NCBI GenBank assembly: GCA_035301625.1
Contig: DATGTW010000128.1
Location: 1-25,038, forward strand
Length of the DNA stretch: 25,038 nt
From: Paenalcaligenes sp035301625
Lineage (GTDB): Bacteria > Pseudomonadota > Gammaproteobacteria > Burkholderiales > Burkholderiaceae_B
Reading direction: 5' to 3'
The notes under the pieces are model-generated. The model saw only the letters and a list, made by a program, of their open reading frames with translations, was not told the DNA's origin and made no database searches. Shown here piece after piece: positions 14,977-23,606 of the stretch (within the stretch, counting starts at the first letter, position 1; each line of letters opens with the position of its first letter). Made by a program: the position numbers and the translations under genes.

Positions 14977-15627
14977 ATGAATGCTTTTTCCCTTTTGTCC
15001 CGTTTTGCAGCGACGGCCACTTTAGCCGCCATGGCTTTGTTCAGTCCGTTGCATGCCACCGCCAATGAGCTCCCTGACGACGAGCGTTATGCCCGTTTGG
15101 CTCAGGTGCAGCCATCGGATCGTGCTGATCAGGTCGAAATACTCGAGTTTTTTGCTTATACCTGCCCTTATTGCGCGATGTTTTCACCGTATGTGGCCAA
15201 CTGGGCCCAAACCTTGCCCGAAGGCACTGTGATCAAACGCGTGCCTGTGGCATTTAATGCCGGCATGAGCGATTTACAACGCATGTACTACACGCTCGAA
15301 GCACTGAACCGCCTGGATTTGCACGATGCTTTATTTGACACCTTGCATAAGGATCGCGAAGAAGTTTTTGATGCTCAGGCTCTAACCCAGTGGGCAGTCA
15401 ACCAGGGCATTGACGAACAAGAATTCACCCAGGCTTTTAATTCTTTTGGAGTTCAGACCAAAGCCAATCGCGCTAATGAACTGGTCAAGCGCTATCAGGT
15501 TGAGGGCACCCCGACGTTAGCCATTGACGGACGTTTTTTAACCTCACCAGCCATGGCTCAGGGCTATGACGAGGCCATCGAAACAGCCCAGCAACTACTG
15601 GACTACAGCCTGCAACAAGCTCAGTAA
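14977..15627 (+). CDS. dsbA: Periplasmic thiol:disulfide interchange protein DsbA
   Basis: Introduces disulfide bonds into exported proteins. The 216-residue precursor has a signal peptide ending ATA (residues 27-29). The thioredoxin-like active site is C63-P-Y-C66 in LEFFAYTCPYCAMF, and the cis-proline loop is GTPTLAIDGRF (Pro179). The dipeptide is Pro-Tyr rather than the Pro-His of E. coli DsbA; the dipeptide tunes redox potential in this family, so a somewhat less oxidising enzyme is possible. The helical insertion (MSDLQRMYYTLEALNRLDLH) is normal. It is the last gene of the argS-SPOR-dsbA run and is followed by a strong terminator. Its partner DsbB is not in the window. Confidence 0.94.
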   Translation: MNAFSLLSRFAATATLAAMALFSPLHATANELPDDERYARLAQVQPSDRADQVEILEFFAYTCPYCAMFSPYVANWAQTLPEGTVIKRVPVAFNAGMSDLQRMYYTLEALNRLDLHDALFDTLHKDREEVFDAQALTQWAVNQGIDEQEFTQAFNSFGVQTKANRANELVKRYQVEGTPTLAIDGRFLTSPAMAQGYDEAIETAQQLLDYSLQQAQ

Positions 15628-15657
15628 TCCTATCTGAGTCTGCTTTTAATGCACATG

Positions 15658-15689
15658 CGCCGTGCGCCCTTTTGGGGCACGGCGTTTTT
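15658..15689 (+). terminator. Rho-independent terminator after dsbA
   Basis: Stem CGCCGTGC (15658-15665) with GCACGGCG (15677-15684), extended inward by CCC/GGG around a TTTT loop with one bulged base, followed by TTTTT (15685-15689). Confidence 0.9.
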
Positions 15690-15791
15690 AATCGGCCATT
15701 ATGCTGTCATTGACACACCTACTGTGCCCGACAATCCTGCTATGAACCTAAGCGGGCATGCCCCATCAGCCGGCATCCCTATTTATTTAAA

Positions 15792-17030
15792 TTAATCAGT
15801 ATGCTGCAAAGCCTGCGCGCGGGCCTGCATTAAATCTTCTATCAGGGCCTCAGGAGCCTCTAAACCGATTTGCAAGCGCAAGACCTGCGGTGCCTGGCCC
15901 TGCGCATCGCGCTGTCCTTGTGGGCTGTCTGCCCAATAACTGTGCGGCCGCAGGGCATCGGTATTGACCCACTGGATTAGGCTTTCAAAGCCCCCCCAAG
16001 AAAAGCCAATACCCAGATAACGCAGGCTATCCACAAAAACCCGGGTTTGGGCAGGGCTGAGCGACCAAGCAAAGGACAGCATGCCGTTTGAGCCTAATGC
16101 ATCACGTTGCCACAAAGCATGCCCGGGATCTTCGGGCCAAGCAGGATGGTAAATCTGCTCTACCTCGGGCCAGGCAGCAAGCGTCGCGCATATTTTGAGG
16201 GCAGATTGTGCGGTCTGTTCCATACGTAATGGCAGAGTACGCACCCCACGCAAAGCCAACCAGCAGTCATCAGCACTGATGGCAAAGCCAATAGCATAAT
16301 GCGCATCATGCAGGATTTTCATGTGGGATTCATGACGTGTGACCACTGCCCCCAACATCAAATCTGAATGACCGCCTACATATTTGGTCCCAGCGACAAT
16401 GGAAATATCTACTCCCAAGGCCAATGGCTGATAACTATACCCGGAACCCCAAGTGTTATCTGTCATGACAATCAAACCTTGGGCATGCGCCCATTCAACC
16501 AGTCGAGGCACATCGAGCATTTGCATCAATAAGGAACCCGGGGATTCGATATACAGGACTTTGGTATTCGATTGTAAAGCTTGTTCAAAGGCCTCTACGG
16601 TGGGGGGGCAATAGCTGTATTCCACACCCATGCGAGTCAGCATTTTTTCAGCAAAACCACGCACGGGTGCATACACACAATCAGCAAACAAAATGTGATC
16701 GCCTTGTTGCAAAAAGCTAAACAAGGCGTGACTGATAGCAGCCATACCACTGGGCAATAAAAAGGCCCCATGCCCTTGTTCCAAAGTACAAAAAACCTCT
16801 TCTAAAGCGCGGTGTGTATCCAGCCCCCCACGCCCATACACAGGCGGGGTTTTGCCCCCATGTGCGCGGCTTTGCAGGGCCTGCTCCAAAGCCGCCACAC
16901 TTTTAAAACGTACAGTACTGCTGCGTTGGGCTGGCAAAGGGACCGGTGCGGTTCCATCGGCATCAAACGAGGCCAGACCAATATGTTGCAAGGCTGTTTG
17001 AAAAAATTTTTGCGATGATGGTTTGCCCAT
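15792..17030 (-). CDS. metC: Cystathionine beta-lyase-type PLP enzyme
   Basis: A member of the Cys/Met metabolism PLP-dependent family (fold type I). The best match is the MetC-type cystathionine beta-lyase that splits cystathionine to homocysteine, pyruvate and ammonia. The 412 residues include YGRGGLDTHRALEEVF (phosphate-binding Tyr/Arg from the neighbouring subunit), LLPSGMAAIS, YIESPGSLLM, MTDNTWGSGYSYQPLALGVD and the PLP lysine Lys216 in IVAGTKYVGGHSDLMLG. The C-terminal SLIQWV and RLQIGLE segments fit substrate-carboxylate binding. The last assignment step (beta-lyase against gamma-lyase or other family members) rests on overall resemblance, mainly the YGRGG and TWGSGY segments, and is less certain than the family. 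It lies 17 bp after the MBL-fold gene, likely cotranscribed. Confidence 0.82.
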   Translation of the reverse strand: MGKPSSQKFFQTALQHIGLASFDADGTAPVPLPAQRSSTVRFKSVAALEQALQSRAHGGKTPPVYGRGGLDTHRALEEVFCTLEQGHGAFLLPSGMAAISHALFSFLQQGDHILFADCVYAPVRGFAEKMLTRMGVEYSYCPPTVEAFEQALQSNTKVLYIESPGSLLMQMLDVPRLVEWAHAQGLIVMTDNTWGSGYSYQPLALGVDISIVAGTKYVGGHSDLMLGAVVTRHESHMKILHDAHYAIGFAISADDCWLALRGVRTLPLRMEQTAQSALKICATLAAWPEVEQIYHPAWPEDPGHALWQRDALGSNGMLSFAWSLSPAQTRVFVDSLRYLGIGFSWGGFESLIQWVNTDALRPHSYWADSPQGQRDAQGQAPQVLRLQIGLEAPEALIEDLMQARAQALQHTD

Positions 17031-17047
17031 GATTATGTCTCGATTAA

Positions 17048-18127
17048 TTAGTCTTTTTTCTGATAAAAGCGATACACCCCATCCTCTAGGCGTCGCTGCA
17101 ATTTATCCTCATAGTATAAAGCGTGCAGGTGTGCAATGGCCTCACCCATCGCGAAATTCATCTGATGCGCATCCAATGTACGGCGGAACATGATGGGTAC
17201 AAGCTCGGCAGCTGTCAACCCGCCATTGGCACAAGCATCATAGGTTTCTTTTAAACGTTCGTCATGATGCTCGTGTTGCTGACGGATACGCTCATGTACC
17301 CCTCGGAAAGGACGGCCATGAGAGGGCAGCACCACCGCATCTTTATGAATATGCGCGTAGCGATCCAGAGAGCGCAAATACAAAGTCAAAGGATTGGCCC
17401 CAGGCTCGTAGGCCTGCACACTGACGTTAGTGGAAATGCGCGGCAGCAACATATCGCCGGAAATAAAGACGTTGATTTCTGGACACCACAGTGAAATATG
17501 TTCGGGCGCATGACCATAGCCGATGATTACCTCCCAGTCGTGTTGGCCAATGCGGATGGTATCACCATGCAGAATGCGGTGAAAACGCGGTGGCAAATTG
17601 CTCACTAAACTGGGGTAGTAACCGTCCCGAGCGCGAATTTGCTCCAACAGCTGAGGGTCAGACAAGCCATGACTTTGAAAATGCGCAGCAGTGGCTTGTC
17701 CCACCTGACTGAGCAATGGGTTGATATCAGAAGCAGGCTGCAACCACATACAGGCCACCATATAGTCTGTCATGCTCATCCAAAGGGGGGCATTCCAGCG
17801 CTGGCAGTGCCACCCTGCCAAACCAACATGATCTGGGTGCATATGGGTCACCAATACCCTTAAAATGGGTAACCCCTCAAGGTGCTCAGCAAAAATGCGT
17901 TCCCAAATAGCTTTTTGCTCGTCCAGGGCTACCCCGGTATCGATCAACGTCCAGCCCTGCTGGCCGTCAATTTCATCGCGTAGCAACCACACATTAATAT
18001 GGTCCAAAGCAAAAGGCAGGGGCAGGCGCACCCAAAACACGTCCGGACCGACTTCTTTAAGTGTGCCAAACTCAGGTAAAAAGTCTTCCCAAGGATAGGT
18101 CAATGAGGGATTGGATTTTCGGCTCAT
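17048..18127 (-). CDS. Metallo-beta-lactamase-fold hydrolase
   Basis: The 359-residue cytoplasmic protein has the metal-binding HxHxDH motif as HMHPDH (residues 95-100), preceded by WTLIDTGVA (the usual first-strand DTG). Later come a histidine in VIIGYGHAPEHISLW and the metal Asp in INVFISGDMLLP, followed by VVLPSHGRPFRG. These give the standard dinuclear-site set of glyoxalase II-like hydrolases. A C-terminal helical region of about 90 residues (from EHHDERLKETYDA) resembles the winged-helix extension found on many such enzymes. The substrate is unknown; a thioester or lactone-type substrate is typical for the family. It is the first gene of a two-gene unit with the metC-type gene. Confidence 0.85.
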   Translation of the reverse strand: MSRKSNPSLTYPWEDFLPEFGTLKEVGPDVFWVRLPLPFALDHINVWLLRDEIDGQQGWTLIDTGVALDEQKAIWERIFAEHLEGLPILRVLVTHMHPDHVGLAGWHCQRWNAPLWMSMTDYMVACMWLQPASDINPLLSQVGQATAAHFQSHGLSDPQLLEQIRARDGYYPSLVSNLPPRFHRILHGDTIRIGQHDWEVIIGYGHAPEHISLWCPEINVFISGDMLLPRISTNVSVQAYEPGANPLTLYLRSLDRYAHIHKDAVVLPSHGRPFRGVHERIRQQHEHHDERLKETYDACANGGLTAAELVPIMFRRTLDAHQMNFAMGEAIAHLHALYYEDKLQRRLEDGVYRFYQKKD

Positions 18128-18359
18128 AACAGAAATAACGCTTTAAAATTAAAAATTGCTCGAACAATCACAATACACAGCCTACAAAATGACGTCATCC
18201 AACAGAGCCCTTAAAGCACAATGATTGGACAAACGCCACCGTCTTAACAGACAAAGCCTCGGTTAACCCTAATTGCTGCTTTGCACAACTACATTGCACA
18301 ATGTGATCTTGTTCGTCATGTGTTGCTGCCTATGGCAGTATGACTTTAGGTAATTCAGT
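18128..18359. promoter_or_regulatory. Divergent promoter region between the MBL hydrolase and aceK
   Basis: A 232-bp region without a gene. It contains the exact direct repeat TTGCACAA at 18281-18288 and 18294-18301 (13 bp apart), each a near-palindrome (TTG-YR-CAA), about 60-80 bp before the aceK start. A small hairpin, CTGCC-TAT-GGCAG, lies about 20 bp before the aceK ATG. The palindrome TGACGTCA occurs at 18190-18197. The paired TTGCACAA sites are the best candidate operator for aceK, but I cannot name the regulator or a clear promoter. Confidence 0.45.
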
Positions 18360-20225
18360 ATGTCGCGCCTCAATGATCTTGCCGTCATCGTGCCCGCCCA
18401 GCGGGCCCCCTCTCCAGAGCATATTGCCCGGACCATTCTGGATGGTTTCAACCGTCACTATTCCCTCTTTCGTTATAGTGCACAGCGGGCCAAGGTTCTA
18501 TTTGAATCAGGGCTTTGGAACAATATCCAACAACTGTCCAGCGAGCGTATCGAATACTACGACATCCGTGTGCGCGAATGTACAACCGTTGTTTTCAAAG
18601 CATTACGCAACAGCTATCTGCAGCCTAGCAACGCTGCCAGCGACATACAGTTGAGTCACGAACAAGAAGATTTTTGGCGCCAGGTCAAAGCGGCTTATGT
18701 CCGCCTGCTCAACGATCACAAACAACCCGAATGTGCAGAAACTTTTTTCAACTCGGTGTCTTGTCGGGTACTACACCAAACCTATTTCAACAACGATTTC
18801 ATTTTTGTCCGTCCTGCCGTTGCAACCGAGTACATCGGCAGTAGCAGCAAGCCCGCCTATCGTGCGTATTATCCATTAAATACGGGTTTACTGTCTGCTT
18901 TGCATCGCATGGTTGCTGATTTTGGGCTCGCCGCGCCTTTCGTGGACCTGCCCACTGATATTCGCCTTTTAGCACGTCGCGCCGTACATGTGCTGCGCCA
19001 ACGCTTGCCTTACGAACCCGGTCGCCGCATCGGCCCAGACTGCCAAATACAGGTGCTTAACTCATTGTTTTTCCGTAATAAAGGCGCCTATATTGTGGGC
19101 CGCTTTATTAATTATGGCACCATTTACCCGTTTGCTATCGCACTGACGCACACCCAGAGTGGTCACATCGAAATTGATGCACTGCTGGATGCGAAAGACG
19201 ATCTAAGTACGCTATTTAGCTTTACTCGGGCTTATTTCCTGGTGGATATGGAAATCCCGGCAGCCTATGTGGGCTTTCTCAAGTCTCTTTTGCCGCGCAA
19301 GCCCGCAGCCGAATTCTATAACGCTATTGGCCTGCAAAAACAGGGCAAAACCCTGTTCTACCGTGATTTTTTACATCACCTGCATCACTCAAATGATCTT
19401 TTTCAACGTGCTGATGGTATTGAAGGGATGGTGATGGTGGTCTTTACCTTGCCCTCTTATCCTTATGTTTTCAAAGTGATACGCGACAAAATCCGCAAAG
19501 AGAATATGTCCCATAAAATCGTTAAAGATCGTTATTTGCTTGTCAAAAAACATGACCGTGCTGGTCGAATGGCGGATACTTGGGAATATTCGCAGGTGGC
19601 TCTACCCAAAGCCCGTTTTTCGGAAGAACTTTTGACCGAATTACGTGCTGAAATCCCCTCATTACTAGAGGAATCCCAGAACCACATTGTGTTAAAACAC
19701 GTATATATCGAGCGCCGCATGCTGCCGCTAAATATTTATCTGGGCAATGCTAATGACGAAGAGTTAGATTTGGCCATCAAACAATACGGTGAGGCCATTC
19801 GCGAATTGGCAGCCAACAATATTTTCCCCGGCGACATGCTGTACAAGAATTTTGGCTTAACCCGCTTGGGCCGTTTGGTGTTTTACGATTATGATGAAAT
19901 TCAAACCATGACCGAGATGAATTTCCGCGTCATCCCCGAACCCCCAAATGCCGAGGCAGAAATGGCCAGCGAGCCCTGGTACCCCGTGGCTGCCAATGAT
20001 GTCTTTCCCGAGGAGTTCGAATGGTTTTTATTGGGTGACCCACGCATTCGTGACGCCTTTAAAAAACATCATCCCGAACTACTCTCGGCCCAATGGTGGT
20101 CTGACTGCCGTCAACGCGTCAGCCAAGGCCGCTTAGAGAATATCTACCCTTATAGTCTTCACAAAAGACTGCCTGCACGCCGTGCAGACTCGTTAACTAC
20201 AAAACAGGAGAATCACAATGTCTGA
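18360..20225 (+). CDS. aceK: Isocitrate dehydrogenase kinase/phosphatase
   Basis: Bifunctional enzyme that phosphorylates isocitrate dehydrogenase to shut it down and removes the phosphate again. This directs isocitrate into the glyoxylate shunt during growth on acetate or fatty acids. The 621 residues are slightly longer than the 578 of E. coli. AceK landmarks are the regulatory N-terminal half (SCRVLHQTYFNNDFIFVRPA, then AYRAYYPLNTGL), the kinase nucleotide loop GIEGMVMVVFTLPSYPYVFK with Lys372, and the catalytic segments FPGDMLYKNFGLTRLGRLVFYDYDEI (Asp492, Asp510 and Asp512). No aceA or aceB lies beside it, unlike the enteric aceBAK operon. The 3' end overlaps the thiolase gene by 8 nt, and its last codons carry the thiolase Shine-Dalgarno, so the two are coupled. 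Confidence 0.96.
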   Translation: MSRLNDLAVIVPAQRAPSPEHIARTILDGFNRHYSLFRYSAQRAKVLFESGLWNNIQQLSSERIEYYDIRVRECTTVVFKALRNSYLQPSNAASDIQLSHEQEDFWRQVKAAYVRLLNDHKQPECAETFFNSVSCRVLHQTYFNNDFIFVRPAVATEYIGSSSKPAYRAYYPLNTGLLSALHRMVADFGLAAPFVDLPTDIRLLARRAVHVLRQRLPYEPGRRIGPDCQIQVLNSLFFRNKGAYIVGRFINYGTIYPFAIALTHTQSGHIEIDALLDAKDDLSTLFSFTRAYFLVDMEIPAAYVGFLKSLLPRKPAAEFYNAIGLQKQGKTLFYRDFLHHLHHSNDLFQRADGIEGMVMVVFTLPSYPYVFKVIRDKIRKENMSHKIVKDRYLLVKKHDRAGRMADTWEYSQVALPKARFSEELLTELRAEIPSLLEESQNHIVLKHVYIERRMLPLNIYLGNANDEELDLAIKQYGEAIRELAANNIFPGDMLYKNFGLTRLGRLVFYDYDEIQTMTEMNFRVIPEPPNAEAEMASEPWYPVAANDVFPEEFEWFLLGDPRIRDAFKKHHPELLSAQWWSDCRQRVSQGRLENIYPYSLHKRLPARRADSLTTKQENHNV

Positions 20226-21402
20226 CCCTATCGTAATTGTGTCAGCTGCGCGTACCCCCATCGGTGCCATGAGCGGAAGTTTTTCCTCTCTGGCTGCACA
20301 CGAGCTGGGCTCAGCGGCCATCCAGGCTGCAATCGAGCGCGCAGGCATACAGCCAGAGGCTGTGGATGAGGTCTTGATGGGCAACGTCCTGCAGGCTGGA
20401 CAAGGACAAGCCCCCGCCCGCCAAGCCGCACTTGGCGCCGGTTTACCCAAAAACGTTCCATGTACGACCGTTCACAAGGTGTGCGGTTCAGGCATGAAAA
20501 CTGCCATGATGGGTTTTGATATGCTCAAAGCCGGCAGCGCCAATGTCGTGGTTGCAGGGGGGCAGGAAAGCATGACCAACGCTCCCTACCTGCTGCTCAA
20601 AGCCCGCAGCGGTTACCGTTATGGCAACGACCGTATCTTTGACCACATGGCTTTGGACGGCCTTGAGGACGCCTACGAACACACCCCCATGGGCGTATTT
20701 GCCGAACAATGCGTGGATAAATATGGCTTTACCCGCGAGGAACAAGACGATTACGCCATCGAATCACTACGCCGCGCTCGTGAAGCCACTGAAAAGGGTT
20801 ACTTTGAGTGGGAAATTACACCCGTAACGGTGAAAAGCCGCCGTGGGGATACCGTTGTTGAAATTGATGAATCCCCCACCCGCGCTAATCCCGATCGCAT
20901 CCCCAGCTTGCGTCCTGCCTTTAAAAAAGACGGTACCGTGACGGCCGCCAACGCCTCCTCCATTTCGGATGGTGCTGCAGCGTTGGTCTTGATGCGTGAC
21001 TCGACTGCCAAAGAACTAGGCGCTAAGCCCATTGCTACCATCGTGGCGCATACCCAGCATGCTCACGAGCCCGAGTGGTTTACCACTGCGCCTGTCGGGG
21101 CCATCCAAAAACTATTGGAAAAAACTGGCTGGAGCATCGAGGATGTCGACCTGTTTGAGATCAACGAGGCCTTTGCATGTGTGACCATGGCCGCCATGAA
21201 AGATCTCAATATTCCTCATGACAAGGTCAACATTCACGGCGGTGCTACCGCTTTGGGTCACCCCATTGGTGCCTCAGGTGCCCGCATTATCGCTACCTTG
21301 ATCGGGGCATTACGTGCCACCAACAAAAAACGCGGCATTGCGACCTTGTGTATTGGTGGGGGCGAGGCAGTCGCCATGGCCATTGAATTGGCTGACGAAT
21401 AA
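20218..21402 (+). CDS. Acetyl-CoA acetyltransferase (biosynthetic-type thiolase)
   Basis: Thiolase that condenses two acetyl-CoA to acetoacetyl-CoA, or the reverse. The 394-residue protein has the nucleophile Cys89 in TTVHKVCGSGMK, NEAFA (substrate activation), His348 in GGATALGHPIGASGAR and Cys378 in LCIGGGEAVAMAIE. The catalytic numbering coincides with the Zoogloea biosynthetic thiolase (PhaA type). The AtoB/PhaA/BktB distinction is not safe by eye, so no symbol is given. GGAG lies 7-8 nt before the ATG, inside the end of aceK, and the first 8 nt overlap aceK. Pairing with AceK suggests that both serve growth on acetate, fatty acids or stored polyhydroxybutyrate. It is followed by a terminator at 21492. 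Confidence 0.93.
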   Translation: MSDPIVIVSAARTPIGAMSGSFSSLAAHELGSAAIQAAIERAGIQPEAVDEVLMGNVLQAGQGQAPARQAALGAGLPKNVPCTTVHKVCGSGMKTAMMGFDMLKAGSANVVVAGGQESMTNAPYLLLKARSGYRYGNDRIFDHMALDGLEDAYEHTPMGVFAEQCVDKYGFTREEQDDYAIESLRRAREATEKGYFEWEITPVTVKSRRGDTVVEIDESPTRANPDRIPSLRPAFKKDGTVTAANASSISDGAAALVLMRDSTAKELGAKPIATIVAHTQHAHEPEWFTTAPVGAIQKLLEKTGWSIEDVDLFEINEAFACVTMAAMKDLNIPHDKVNIHGGATALGHPIGASGARIIATLIGALRATNKKRGIATLCIGGGEAVAMAIELADE

Positions 21403-21491
21403 AAACCAGGACCCGCAAACACCCGCCTAGGGCGTGTTCTTGGTCCATAATAAAACGCCACAGTGAAACTATTCCTGCGGCGCTAACATCT

Positions 21492-21527
21492 AAACGACTG
21501 CTTTTTATAAAGGCAGTCGTTTTTTAT
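21492..21527 (+). terminator. Rho-independent terminator after the thiolase gene
   Basis: A 10-bp stem (21492-21501 AAACGACTGC with 21513-21522 GCAGTCGTTT) with 11-nt loop, followed by more T's (TTTATTAT). It lies between the thiolase and the convergent aldehyde dehydrogenase gene and probably serves the plus strand mainly. A smaller GC hairpin around 21418-21438 precedes it. Confidence 0.85.
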
Positions 21528-21541
21528 TATCGCCGTGCTTT

Positions 21542-22993
21542 TTACAGGGGGAATTGTCGCGGTGTGGTTTGCACAGTCACCCAACGTTCCTCGGTAAATT
21601 CATTAATGGCTGCACGACTGCCAAAACGACCATAACCACTGTCTTTGAGGCCACCAAAGGGCGCCTGTGCCTCGTCATGCACCGTCGGCCCGTTGATATG
21701 ACAAATGCCACTTTCTATTTGTCCAGCAATAGTGAGGGCCTGGCTGATATTTTGGCTATACACCGCGGCGGACAACCCGTATTGACTGTCATTGGCCCGC
21801 TCGATGGCCTCGTCAATATTTTTAAAACGCATAATCGTTACAACTGGACCAAAAGATTCTTGGGCATACAGTTTCATTTCTGGGCGAATTTTATCCACAA
21901 TCAATGGATACATTTGCGCCCCCTCTATTCGTAACGGCAATGGTAACTGCGCACCATGCTGCACCGCATCATCCACTAAGGTACGTAGGCGCTCTGCTGC
22001 TTGTGTGCTTTCCAAATAAGCAAAAGTTGTATCCGGATCATCTGGATGACCGACTGCAATACGCTTGGTTTTATCAACAAGCTTGGCCATGAATTCATCT
22101 GCAACACATTCATCTACCAATACTCGTTCTGTAGACATGCAAATTTGTCCCTGATTGAAAAAAGCGCCAAAGACTATCCCTGCCACTGCTTGATCTAAAT
22201 CGGCATCTGCACAAATAATTGCAGGAGCCTTGCCCCCTAACTCGAGCACAGTTGGTTTCAAATGTTTGGCCGCAACTGTCGCAATGATGCGCCCGACCTC
22301 AGTAGAGCCCGTAAAATTAACCCTTTTGATAGCAGGATGGGCGATGAGCTGCTCGACCACAGCAGGCGCATCAGCGGGCGCATTGGTCAAGATATTAACC
22401 ACCCCGGGACCAATACCAGCCTCATTAAGAACCTCGCCCACCAACACATGAGTGGCGGGGCTAATTTCAGCCGCTTTGAGAATCACCGTATTGCCATAAG
22501 CAATAGGCATGGCAATGGCGCGGGTCGATAAAATCATGGGCGCATTCCAAGGGGCGATACTGAGCACAACCCCACAGGGGACACGCATGGACAATGATAA
22601 ATTACCTGGCACATCTGATGGCACAACAGCCCCCTGCACCTGGGTTGTCATGCTTGCAGCCTCACGCAAAATATTAGCTGCCAACTGTGCGTTAAATCCA
22701 TACCATGCATCAGTCGAGCCTGTTTCCTGACGCGCAATACGAATAAAATCAGCACTTCGCTCGGCCATTAAATCAGCGGCACGTAATAAACGTTGCCGAC
22801 GCTCGGTAGGACCCAAGGCAGACCAGCTTTTAAAAGCACCAGAAGCGGCCTCGATAGCAGCTTGTACATCGGCGGGTTGTGCAGCAGCTGCGATAGTAGC
22901 GACCTGGCCAGTTACCGGGTTGATGCGCTCAAAAGTCTGACCACCTTGCGCATCGCATAGCTCACCATTGATTAGTAATTGCGCCTTGTTCAC
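21542..22993 (-). CDS. NAD(P)-dependent aldehyde dehydrogenase, salicylaldehyde/vanillin-type
   Basis: Oxidises an aldehyde to its acid. The 483-residue protein is a standard ALDH: IAPWNAPM with Asn150, ILKAAEISPATH (cofactor lysine), NFTGSTEVGR, the general base Glu251 in LELGGKAP, the nucleophile Cys285 in FFNQGQICMSTERVLVD, and the C-terminal ESFGPVVTI and PFGGLKDSGYGRFG. The length, the catalytic positions within one of those of NahF (Glu250/Cys284), and the RVPCGVVLSIAPWNAPMILS segment point to the aromatic aldehyde (salicylaldehyde, vanillin or benzaldehyde) subgroup. The real substrate is not shown by the context: no aromatic catabolic genes adjoin. Probably monocistronic. Confidence 0.88.
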   Translation of the reverse strand: MNKAQLLINGELCDAQGGQTFERINPVTGQVATIAAAAQPADVQAAIEAASGAFKSWSALGPTERRQRLLRAADLMAERSADFIRIARQETGSTDAWYGFNAQLAANILREAASMTTQVQGAVVPSDVPGNLSLSMRVPCGVVLSIAPWNAPMILSTRAIAMPIAYGNTVILKAAEISPATHVLVGEVLNEAGIGPGVVNILTNAPADAPAVVEQLIAHPAIKRVNFTGSTEVGRIIATVAAKHLKPTVLELGGKAPAIICADADLDQAVAGIVFGAFFNQGQICMSTERVLVDECVADEFMAKLVDKTKRIAVGHPDDPDTTFAYLESTQAAERLRTLVDDAVQHGAQLPLPLRIEGAQMYPLIVDKIRPEMKLYAQESFGPVVTIMRFKNIDEAIERANDSQYGLSAAVYSQNISQALTIAGQIESGICHINGPTVHDEAQAPFGGLKDSGYGRFGSRAAINEFTEERWVTVQTTPRQFPL

Positions 22994-23144
22994 GTTATTT
23001 GCTCCTTGTCTATCCAGTTGTTTTTAAATCACGTTTTGATCTGAGCCCTTTATTTCTGCCTGACTATATTTGCCGTGACTATGGTTTCCGCGTAAAGTCT
23101 AGTGTCTACTGCATGTAATTACTGCTTATTCGCCGGCTGATTCT
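22994..23144. promoter_or_regulatory. Divergent intergenic region between ALDH and smg
   Basis: 151 bp, AT-rich, containing the promoters of both genes by position. An AAGGAG-like Shine-Dalgarno for the ALDH gene (read on the minus strand) lies about 7 nt before its ATG. I see no convincing operator. Confidence 0.4.
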
Positions 23145-23606
23145 ATGTTCGACGTTTTGGTTTATCTTTTCGAAACTTATTACAATCCACAAGCCTGCCC
23201 GACAGATGATGTGCTTGTACATAAGTTGGCTGCCGTCGGCTTTGAAAACGACGAAATTTACGACGCCCTCGATTGGTTGCGCGGTCTCGTTGAATCCAGC
23301 CAGCACCATAGCCCCATGGCAACCCCGCGCTCGGCTCATAGCATGCGCATTTTCACTGCCGAAGAACAACATCATTTTGATACTCAGGCGCTGGGCTTTA
23401 TCCACTTTCTAGAATCCTCACAGGTATTGACCCCTTTGTTGCGGGAAATACTCATTGAGCGGGCCATCGCTGTCCAAGAGCCTCCCTTGTCTTTGGATAA
23501 ACTCAAAATCATCGCCCTCATTGTATTGTGGCGCCATGAAATTGAAATCGATCACCTGATTTTCGAAGAACTCATCTCTTATCACGAAGACGAGCTACCC
23601 AATTAA
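23145..23606 (+). CDS. smg: Smg family protein (DUF494)
   Basis: A small acidic protein of 153 residues found widely in beta- and gammaproteobacteria; function not established. Family signatures are the start MFDVLVYLFETYY, the helical LAAVGFENDEIYDALDWLRGL, then MRIFTAEEQHHFDTQALGFIHFL and the end segment LIERAIAV followed by KLKIIALIVLW. In many relatives it lies next to dprA and a topoisomerase gene, but neither is here. The stop codon TAA (23604-23606) overlaps the stop of the convergent neighbour. Confidence 0.92.
   Translation: MFDVLVYLFETYYNPQACPTDDVLVHKLAAVGFENDEIYDALDWLRGLVESSQHHSPMATPRSAHSMRIFTAEEQHHFDTQALGFIHFLESSQVLTPLLREILIERAIAVQEPPLSLDKLKIIALIVLWRHEIEIDHLIFEELISYHEDELPN

Noticed and set aside
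16812..17018. Plus-strand ORF antisense to the metC-type gene
   Set aside because: Shadow of a well-supported PLP enzyme; no coding evidence.
18190..18197. Palindrome TGACGTCA as an operator
   Set aside because: A single 8-bp palindrome in a 232-bp gap is easily due to chance, and it is not repeated or placed against a promoter.
21418..21438. GC hairpin right after the thiolase gene as a separate terminator
   Set aside because: Bulged stem, 3-nt loop and no T-run; the better terminator is 55 bp further on.
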